From: an uncultured bacterium
Lineage (GTDB): Bacteria > Cyanobacteriota > Vampirovibrionia > Gastranaerophilales > Gastranaerophilaceae
Length of the DNA: 10,514 nt
Direction of reading: 5' to 3'
NCBI GenBank assembly: GCA_948888345.1
Contig: CAQTPN010000020.1
Location: 1-10,514, forward strand
In this document: piece after piece, positions 6,801-10,514 of the stretch
Position numbering within the stretch: the first letter of the stretch is position 1
How the letters are laid out: every line of letters begins with the position of its first letter
Made by a program: the position numbers and the translations under genes
The notes under the pieces: generated by a model
Databases searched by the model: none
The model's input: only the letters and a program-made list of their open reading frames with translations
What the model was told of the DNA's origin: nothing

Positions 6801-7389
6801 CGGCGTATTATTGGGTTTAACTAAAAATTATTATAAAAGAAACTTCTGGACGGCTCTTACAATGTCAGGAAGCATGGGGCTTGGAAAGATTTCAGAAATG
6901 TACGGAGATGATGATATTGTACATTTAAGCGGTGCGGTATCTTCTAAAACCGGTTATAACGTTGAATTTGCAAACGGCAGATTTATAATTCAGCCAAACG
7001 TTGCATTGAGCTACTATATTTCAAAAATCTTTGATTATACGAATGAAGCCGGCGTTAAAATTAATTCAGACCCCTTGAATTCATTTGAGGTAAAACCGGG
7101 AGTTAGAATTGTCGGCAATACGGAAGGCGGCTGGCAGCCATATTTAAGTGCTGCTATGGTGTGGAACTTCTTCAATGATACAGATGTTAGAGCAAATGGC
7201 ATTAAATTGCCGGAAATGAGCATGGACCCTTATGTTGAATACGGTCTCGGTATTCAAAGGGTTGTAAATAATGATTTTACTTGCTATCTGCAATCTTTAG
7301 TTAGAAACGGCGGAAGAACAGGTGTATCTCTAACAGGCGGCATGAGCTGGGCTGTTGGGCAGAAGAAAAGAGGAAGAGTTCACCTGTAA
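3898..7389 (+). CDS. Autotransporter (type Va) with Pmp-like repeats and C-terminal beta-barrel
   Basis: Predicted self-translocating surface protein of 1163 residues. The start at 3898 is chosen over an in-frame ATG at 3823 because it has an AGGA site (3885-3888) nine bases upstream and opens a signal peptide (MRNKGKRFLICC..., likely cut after SVFA, residue 30). The 3823 ATG lies inside the promoter. The passenger starts with Chlamydia Pmp-like repeats: GGALY (77-81), FEEN, GGAMY, GGAVY, FENN, GGALF, FINN and GGAIY. More GGA units lie near 522 and 560, and these suggest a right-handed beta-helix adhesin. Residues about 640-686 resemble the passenger-associated transport repeat (GNGDITKNDTGVMKLGG...LNGGEVQLL). 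The barrel runs from about 902 (FWFRPYTVFES) to the end, about 260 residues, matching the usual autotransporter beta-domain size. Oddities are a G9 run inside the signal-peptide codons (3956-3964), which could switch the gene by slippage, and a basic tail (QKKRGRVHL) after the last strand instead of a terminal aromatic residue. Ligand unknown. Confidence 0.92.
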   Translation: MRNKGKRFLICCMALSLMCWGGVCGNSVFAGYIAPDTYSTIVDGNGTGEKRMTVTGKSYSSYHFFNNKQNPNDLIKGGALYSVSEGYNSNSIRNSLFEENYGYIGGAMYIGSEGMPATVNNVGFFSNTADGDGGAVYDTTSITLSNAHFENNRSIGGRGGALFFAPDGQDMAGMSDITNNDFINNSSGKEGGAIYVNDTTSGAELYLKYNDNKTHYMTGNIQHTDGTKGAQSSNAIFIEEGDVRILTSGTDSKIIIDDSIEGNPDKINKSKLEYSSSTGGTAVFNGEVKNIAFTHEAGTLLLNRGDKIADGVPIFNNVDLLIKPGDGNWKRDTVDLRFDLANGKLDKLIIRNLTITEPKGDQKMMIALDVDLNQGKSDFFDISGTVTGGIKFDADHFEFNILDDGEVDGFQLLSKAEPDFLTGELIQFSENGKYKFIAGENGFINVIKEDTSGLPEAVASEEAIRSYIASDNIKLTQSLGAMGGESLTVNMKDFNLNGNKNTGVTLASGQRLEIKNAGDADGGALHSFRTDGNGSVVNNIGGSITITDSTISDNTSDGKGGAIYALGGAVTVNADTKDVIFKNNIHQVKPAQTPDTPDVPETTRLISKNTKDASAPSAGIKNDIYLENADDGTKATLAVNGSKNTVFESGIAGNGDITKNDTGVMKLGGDNSGFVGDVYLNGGEVQLLSGASYFNAQNTFVKNNSRVNLVNNNPTDVVNFGNLNLEGTAKLGIDIDAKNNLNDKIGAASVTGDGKILIDNVNIMSLANGTTQFDIITLDEATKDSPLLGLVELSPDIKNITSPIFKYQAEFDSNTGIMSLATGSRNNKNSYNPSILATPVALQAAAQAGIKEAVNYAFEHTDSFTKLPRDERFAALNANRYAISEFNGQLPLYNGRTEGSAFWFRPYTVFESIDLDHGPKVDNLSYGTLIGYDSTFKSRKNGWSSTTSSFLGYHGSSLDYSDIDIMSNGVLLGLTKNYYKRNFWTALTMSGSMGLGKISEMYGDDDIVHLSGAVSSKTGYNVEFANGRFIIQPNVALSYYISKIFDYTNEAGVKINSDPLNSFEVKPGVRIVGNTEGGWQPYLSAAMVWNFFNDTDVRANGIKLPEMSMDPYVEYGLGIQRVVNNDFTCYLQSLVRNGGRTGVSLTGGMSWAVGQKKRGRVHL
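3956..3964 (+). repeat. G9 homopolymer in the autotransporter signal-peptide region
   Basis: Nine consecutive G bases span codons W20-G21-G22-V23 of the autotransporter, within the hydrophobic signal peptide. The tract is in frame as assembled. Gain or loss of one G would shift the frame before the passenger. Such a run is striking in AT-rich DNA and is typical of slipped-strand phase-variation loci in other Gram-negative bacteria. Variation here is an inference from a single sequence. Confidence 0.8.
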
Positions 7390-7417
7390 TATCTCACAAG
7401 GTTTCTTAAATATTTTG

Positions 7418-7455
7418 AAATATCCGCACAGGCTCTTGCTTTGCGGATATTTTTT
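7418..7455 (+). terminator. Intrinsic terminator after the autotransporter
   Basis: AAATATCCGCA (7418-7428) is perfectly complementary to TGCGGATATTT (7442-7452), giving an 11-bp stem with a 13-base loop, and a T-run continues through 7455. It lies 29 bases after the autotransporter stop and ends that transcription unit before the acetyltransferase. Confidence 0.85.
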
Positions 7456-7469
7456 ATGGTATTATTTTT

Positions 7470-7503
7470 TTGCTTTAAAAATTTATTGTGTGATACTGGT
7501 GAT
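7470..7503 (+). promoter_or_regulatory. Candidate promoter and ribosome-binding site of the acetyltransferase
   Basis: TTGCTT (7470-7475) and GATACT (7492-7497) are 16 bases apart, and TGT before the -10 forms an extended -10. GGTGAT (7498-7503), three bases before ATG 7507, matches the part of the Shine-Dalgarno consensus that pairs with the extreme 3' end of 16S rRNA, and so supports that start. If this promoter is used, the leader would be only a few bases and could not include the whole ribosome-binding site, so the true promoter may lie elsewhere. Confidence 0.3.
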
Positions 7504-7506
7504 ATT

Positions 7507-8064
7507 ATGAATGAAAAAGAAAAGATGCTGAATGGCTTATTGTATGATGCAAATTATGATAAAGCCTTAATAAAAGAACGTTTTGAATGTAAAATTTTGT
7601 GTGCAAAATATAATAATTCTTCATACGAAGATGCTGAATTAAGACAAAATATTTTAAGGCAGATTATAGGAAAAACAAAAGGTAGTTTTATAATAGAACC
7701 GTCTTTCTGGTGTGATTACGGATATAATATAGAACTTGGCGAAAATTTTTATTCAAATCACAACCTTGTTATCTTAGACCCTGCAAAAGTTACTTTTGGG
7801 GATAATGTCTTTATTGGTCCAAACTGCGGATTTTACACAGCCGGCCATCCTTTAAATACAGAAGAAAGAAATAAAGGTTTAGAATATGCAAAACCAATTA
7901 AGGTAGGCAATAACGTATGGTTTGGCGGAAATGTGTCTGTGATGCCCGGGGTTACAATAGGCAGCAACTGTACAATAGCGGCAGGCAGTGTTATTACAAA
8001 AGATATTCCCGATAACTCTCTTGCAGCCGGTGTACCCTGTAAAGTTATCAGGGAATTAATCTAG
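7507..8064 (+). CDS. Sugar O-acetyltransferase, maltose/galactoside acetyltransferase type (left-handed beta-helix)
   Basis: Predicted to transfer acetyl from acetyl-CoA to a hydroxyl of a sugar in the cytosol. The 185-residue length matches the Maa/LacA/NodL family (about 183-200). It opens with MNEKEKMLNGLLYD, the family's N-terminal 'ekmlaGelYd' helix. Hexapeptide repeats follow (ITIG-like: KVTFGDNVFIGPNC, IKVGNNVWFGGNVSVMPGVTIGSNCTIAAGSVI), and the tail is the usual DIPDNSLAAGVPCKVIREL. The catalytic histidine is H114 in YTAGHPLN, and the conserved Trp is in NVWFGG. ATG 7507 is preferred over an in-frame TTG at 7441 because 7441 lies inside the terminator and ATG 7507 begins the family N-terminus. 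The gene converges with RNase HI, with nine bases between stops. Substrate cannot be assigned; a free sugar or a surface-glycan precursor is possible. Confidence 0.92.
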   Translation: MNEKEKMLNGLLYDANYDKALIKERFECKILCAKYNNSSYEDAELRQNILRQIIGKTKGSFIIEPSFWCDYGYNIELGENFYSNHNLVILDPAKVTFGDNVFIGPNCGFYTAGHPLNTEERNKGLEYAKPIKVGNNVWFGGNVSVMPGVTIGSNCTIAAGSVITKDIPDNSLAAGVPCKVIRELI

Positions 8065-8073
8065 GTTTTTAAA

Positions 8074-8622
8074 TTAATGAAATAAACTTGTCTGTACTAT
8101 ATTTTTGTCATCATTTTCATTATCAAGATATTTCATATAATTTTCATCAATCAATAAGTTGTCACCTTCATAAGCCTTTTTCAGAACTTCATCACACTTT
8201 TCATTATAAAAATTGTCATTGTGTCCTTTGACCCACACAAAACTGCACTTATGCGGTTCCATAGATTTCAGCAGGCGTTTCCACAAATCTGAATTTTTTA
8301 CATCTTTTTTAGTGGAAGTTTTCCAATTCGCCTTTTCCCAATTATCAATCCAATGATTATTTATTGCATTTACAAGATACTGACTATCTGAGTATAATGT
8401 AATATCGGCATCTTTCTTAAGTGCTTCAAAAGCAATAATTGCTGCCATTATTTCCATTCGATTATTTGTCGTTAACTGATAGGCACATGAAATAATTTTT
8501 TCATGTTGATGCCCCTTTGAATCAATAAAAATTAAAACAGCAGCACATGCTCCTTTTCCGGGGTTTCCCGAGCACCCGCCATCTGTATATATATCGACTT
8601 TTGCCTTATCTTCGCTGCACAT
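8074..8622 (-). CDS. rnhA: Ribonuclease HI
   Basis: Degrades the RNA strand of RNA-DNA hybrids in the cytosol (R-loops, primers). All four acidic catalytic residues are present: D14 in IYTDGGCSGNPG, E57 in NNRMEIMA, D79 in YSDSQYLV and D144 in NEKCDE. H134 in WVKGHNDN is the conserved flexible-loop histidine, and the WKTSTKKDVKNSDLW segment (100-114) matches the basic/handle region of bacterial RNase HI. At 182 residues it is about 25-30 longer than the E. coli enzyme because of an acidic C-terminal tail (YLDNENDD...). The ATG at 8622 is the first possible start, as an in-frame TGA lies 12 bases upstream (8635-8637). There is no Shine-Dalgarno; a promoter placed six bases before the ATG suggests a leaderless mRNA. 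Divergent from an XRE regulator. Confidence 0.96.
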   Translation of the reverse strand: MCSEDKAKVDIYTDGGCSGNPGKGACAAVLIFIDSKGHQHEKIISCAYQLTTNNRMEIMAAIIAFEALKKDADITLYSDSQYLVNAINNHWIDNWEKANWKTSTKKDVKNSDLWKRLLKSMEPHKCSFVWVKGHNDNFYNEKCDEVLKKAYEGDNLLIDENYMKYLDNENDDKNIVQTSLFH

Positions 8623-8672
8623 ATCAAGATTATATCAAGTTTTGCTTGATAAATCAATATATTTTTATCAAA
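8622..8672. promoter_or_regulatory. Putative operator: palindrome and TATCAAG half-sites
   Basis: A perfect inverted repeat TATCAAG-TTTTG-CTTGATA (8633-8651) fills the spacer between the -35 and -10 of the RNase HI promoter. Further half-sites are TATCAAG at 8622-8628 (11 bases from the next copy, one helical turn) and TATCAAA at 8666-8672. The placement fits repressor control, and the divergent XRE protein at 8733 is the obvious candidate binder. That pairing is inferred from position only. Confidence 0.5.
8629..8657 (-). promoter_or_regulatory. RNase HI promoter, predicting a leaderless transcript
   Basis: On the minus strand TTGATT (8652-8657) and a perfect TATAAT (8629-8634) are separated by exactly 17 bases. 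Only six bases (8623-8628) lie between the -10 and the ATG at 8620-8622, so the expected start site falls on or next to the A of the start codon. No Shine-Dalgarno is present. Confidence 0.7.
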
Positions 8673-8732
8673 TAAAATATTATTATTTTCAAAACTATAC
8701 CCCCATATCATATTAATAATACAAGGAGTATA

Positions 8733-9068
8733 ATGTTGAGTTTTCAAAAACTATTGGGTGCAAATATTAAAAAATACAGAAAGCAAAAGGGTATAAGCCA
8801 GGAAAAATTTGCAGAATTATTAAATGTTGCGCCGACAACTGTTAGTAATATTGAAACCGGGAAGAATTTTATTACTTCTCAAACTTTACAAAATATAACA
8901 AAAGTTCTAGAAATAGAGGCGTTTAAACTGTTTATCTTTAATGATAATGAAGAAAGCAAGACGATACTTTTGAAGAAGCTGAAGCGGAATATAGAAACTA
9001 AATCTATAAGGAATGACTACACGAAGCTTTATTTGCTTTATGAATTTTCTGAAAAGTTAATAAAATAA
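8733..9068 (+). CDS. XRE-family helix-turn-helix transcriptional regulator
   Basis: A 111-residue DNA-binding protein. Residues about 8-62 form a Cro/C1-type HTH: LGANIKKYRKQKGISQEKFAELLNVAPTTVSNIETG, with the second helix at SQEKFAELL and the recognition helix at APTTVSNIE. The C-terminal 50 residues are basic and helical, without a recognised ligand or protease domain, and may serve for dimerisation. AAGGAG (8723-8728) lies four bases before ATG 8733; the adjacent TTG at 8736 would give more usual spacing, so the exact start is uncertain by one residue. It is divergent from RNase HI over 110 bases that contain TATCAAG half-sites, which suggests control of that promoter and perhaps its own. 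The acyltransferase gene lies 70 bases downstream and may be co-transcribed. Confidence 0.9.
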   Translation: MLSFQKLLGANIKKYRKQKGISQEKFAELLNVAPTTVSNIETGKNFITSQTLQNITKVLEIEAFKLFIFNDNEESKTILLKKLKRNIETKSIRNDYTKLYLLYEFSEKLIK

Positions 9069-9138
9069 TTTTTTGAGGTAAAATTCTAAAAGGCATTTAT
9101 ATTACAAAATTCATTTTTACAATATAAGGGAGAATTTT

Positions 9139-10185
9139 ATGTTTAACAATAAGATAAATCTTCTAAAAGCTCTTGCAATTCTTACTGTAGTATCAGGACA
9201 TCTGGAGTTTTCTATCATTCCTATGTTTCCGCCGTATTCTTTTCAGGTGATACTTTTCTTTTTTATTGCAGGTATGGTGTTTAATCATAAATATGGCTTC
9301 TTTGAATTTTTTAAAAAAAGAACAAAATCTCTTCTTTTACCATATTTTTTCTATGCCATTTTTTATCTCGGGCTGACTTTTGCTATTGCCCCGTTTATCG
9401 GGAAATTCTGGGGAATGCCTGTTACTTTTCAAAATGAATTTTTAATGCCGTTTTTAACAGGGCATCAGATAGATTTAATCTCCCCTCTATGGTTTGTGCC
9501 CCAGCTTTTTATCTCACTTGTTGTATATAAAATTTCTACGTTTATAAAATGTTCTGACATTATAAAAGCAGCAATCTTTTTTGTGCTCGCGCTTTTTGCA
9601 ATTCAGCTCGGTAATTTTAGAGAAAATTTCTATATTTTACTAGCTTTAAGAACAATGTTTTCACTTCTTTTTATTCATCTTGGCTATTTGTATAAAAATA
9701 AAATTGAAGACAAAGTTAATATTTTTACTCCGAAAATTTTCTTTGCAATTATTATGCTTCAGGCTCTTCTCTGGCTTACGAATAAAGATTTTACTGCAAT
9801 GGATGGAATAGGATTAAGCTTTATTCTTGTCTGGGGCGAATTTGATAATTGGATTGTGCCTGTTATAACAAGCTTAACCGGAATTTGGATGAGCCTTTTT
9901 ATTGTTGAAATTTTATACGATAAAATTAAGGATTGGAAATTTCTTCATCTTATAGGGCAGAATACTTATCATATTATGGCAAATCATCTTCTTGTTTTTA
10001 ATGTAATAACATACTCAATTCTTGCATTTAAGGGAATTCCTTTTGACATTAAAAACAACGCCGATATTTACTGGTTTTACTCACCTTTAAAAACAACCTA
10101 TTTTTATTTTGTTGCAGGAATACTTATCACAACATATTTCGGTGTATTTTTAAAATTTATGAAAAATAAAATAGTACCGAAATAA
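9139..10185 (+). CDS. Membrane acyltransferase, acyltransferase-3 family
   Basis: A 348-residue integral membrane protein with about ten hydrophobic segments, the usual size and topology of acyltransferase-3 proteins (OafA/NolL/WecH type). These move acetyl or other acyl groups onto exported glycans. Family signatures are LLKALAILTVVSGH near the N-terminus with the conserved catalytic H21, FFFIAGMVF (40-48) corresponding to 'FFxiSGyl', the basic loop KKRTKSLLLPYF with R61 and P68, and PLWFVPQLF (116-124) corresponding to the 'LWFL' motif. GGGAG (9128-9132) sits six bases before the ATG. No extra SGNH domain is present, so it is the stand-alone form. The acceptor is unknown; lipopolysaccharide, capsule or other surface glycan is possible. 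It follows the XRE gene on the same strand. Confidence 0.9.
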   Translation: MFNNKINLLKALAILTVVSGHLEFSIIPMFPPYSFQVILFFFIAGMVFNHKYGFFEFFKKRTKSLLLPYFFYAIFYLGLTFAIAPFIGKFWGMPVTFQNEFLMPFLTGHQIDLISPLWFVPQLFISLVVYKISTFIKCSDIIKAAIFFVLALFAIQLGNFRENFYILLALRTMFSLLFIHLGYLYKNKIEDKVNIFTPKIFFAIIMLQALLWLTNKDFTAMDGIGLSFILVWGEFDNWIVPVITSLTGIWMSLFIVEILYDKIKDWKFLHLIGQNTYHIMANHLLVFNVITYSILAFKGIPFDIKNNADIYWFYSPLKTTYFYFVAGILITTYFGVFLKFMKNKIVPK

Positions 10186-10225
10186 TGACTATTTTAAAAG
10201 CCTTACTGGTATGTTTCTATAAAAT

Positions 10226-10256
10226 TAGTTGACAAAGTCTACTATTTTCGTATAAT
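10226..10256 (+). promoter_or_regulatory. Near-consensus sigma-70 promoter with overlapping palindrome, for the MarR-type gene
   Basis: A perfect -35 TTGACA (10229-10234) and perfect -10 TATAAT (10251-10256) are 16 bases apart. A near-palindrome TAGTTGAC-AAA-GTCTACTA (10226-10244), with 7 of 8 positions matching between arms, covers the -35 and is well placed as an operator. The ATG lies seven bases beyond the -10, so the transcript should have essentially no leader, and no Shine-Dalgarno is visible. MarR-family proteins commonly bind such palindromes in their own promoter, so autorepression is the natural inference. Confidence 0.75.
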
Positions 10257-10263
10257 AATATTT

Positions 10264-10514
10264 ATGAAAAACGAAACAATTGAAATTATTAGAAAATTTA
10301 ACCGCTTTTATACGGTTGCCATGGGCTTTTTGAATAATAATTATATTGAAGAATTTTCTGTTATTGAAGCAAGAATTTTATTTGAACTTAAAAACAATCC
10401 AGATTGTACTCAAAGTTATCTTGTAAGAGCCTTAAATGTTGATAAAAGTTATTTAAGCAGAATTATAAAGAAATTTGAAAAAAATACCCTTGTTATAAAA
10501 CAAATAAATAAAAG
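10264..10514 (+). CDS. MarR-family transcriptional regulator, N-terminal part, possibly MarR-GNAT fusion; cut by window end
   Basis: The frame is open from ATG 10264 to the window edge, giving 83 residues. RKFNRFYTVAMGFL, then FSVIEARILFELKNNPDCTQSYLVRALNVDKSYLSRIIKKFEK, is a MarR winged-helix domain. Its recognition helix lies at about DKSYLSRIIKKFEK (60-73) and the wing begins at NTLVIKQINK. The 'RxFNRFYT...iEARILFEL...D.SYLSRIIKKFEK' pattern is the one I associate with fusions of a MarR domain to a C-terminal GNAT acetyltransferase. The missing 3' part would settle this. It starts at or near the predicted transcription start, so it is probably translated leaderless. No terminator is evident between it and the preceding acyltransferase, but the strong promoter makes it its own unit. 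Confidence 0.85.
   Translation, partial: MKNETIEIIRKFNRFYTVAMGFLNNNYIEEFSVIEARILFELKNNPDCTQSYLVRALNVDKSYLSRIIKKFEKNTLVIKQINK

Noticed and set aside
7441..7506. Upstream TTG start for the acetyltransferase
   Set aside because: It falls inside the terminator stem. The family N-terminus (MNEKEKMLNG) begins at ATG 7507.
8532..8747. Minus-strand open frame overlapping the RNase HI start
   Set aside because: It overlaps RNase HI in a different frame and crosses its promoter, with no domain. It is a shadow frame.

Overview
The window looks like an assembled metagenomic or draft contig end from an AT-rich, Gram-negative bacterium. Bases 1-49 are not biological: they match the Illumina P5/TruSeq adapter, so the genome sequence starts at base 50 and the first gene is cut by the contig edge. 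The envelope is Gram-negative: there is a classical autotransporter with an outer-membrane beta-barrel and a periplasmic-type lytic transglycosylase. AT-rich codon use, a Pmp-like autotransporter, and neighbouring unknown proteins with a short N-terminal 'SF-x-G' signature together suggest a gut Vampirovibrionia/Gastranaerophilales-type organism. That placement is an inference from recall and has not been tested.

Layout. 50-558 (-): lytic transglycosylase, 3' end missing. 559-856: divergent intergenic region. 857-2158 (+): unrecognised 433-aa protein. 2185-3345 (+): zincin-type metallopeptidase-like gene whose frame is interrupted by one TAG at 2266-2268; the uninterrupted part is 2353-3345. 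3346-3664: non-coding, with a decaying tandem array of a CCCTGAA palindrome and a tRNA promoter. 3665-3753 (+): tRNA-Ser(GCT). 3898-7389 (+): large autotransporter with Chlamydia Pmp-like GGA(I/L/V)/FxxN repeats, a PATR-like segment and a C-terminal barrel, with a G9 homopolymer in its signal-peptide coding region. 7418-7455: intrinsic terminator. 7507-8064 (+): maltose/galactoside-type O-acetyltransferase. 8074-8622 (-): ribonuclease HI, with a promoter predicting a leaderless mRNA and a perfect palindrome in the promoter spacer. 8733-9068 (+): small XRE-family repressor, divergent from RNase HI. 9139-10185 (+): membrane acyltransferase-3 protein. 10264-10514 (+): start of a MarR-type regulator, cut by the window end, behind a near-consensus promoter that overlaps a near-palindrome.

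How the genes relate. Much of the region concerns the cell surface: peptidoglycan cleavage, an autotransporter that may be phase-variable, two acetyl/acyl-transferases that could decorate surface glycans, and a metallopeptidase-like protein. The acyltransferases, RNase HI and regulators look like independent transcription units. The strongest leads are the G9 tract in the autotransporter, the in-frame TAG in the metallopeptidase gene, the shared N-terminal signature of two adjacent unknown proteins, and the two apparently leaderless genes with palindromes inside their promoters.
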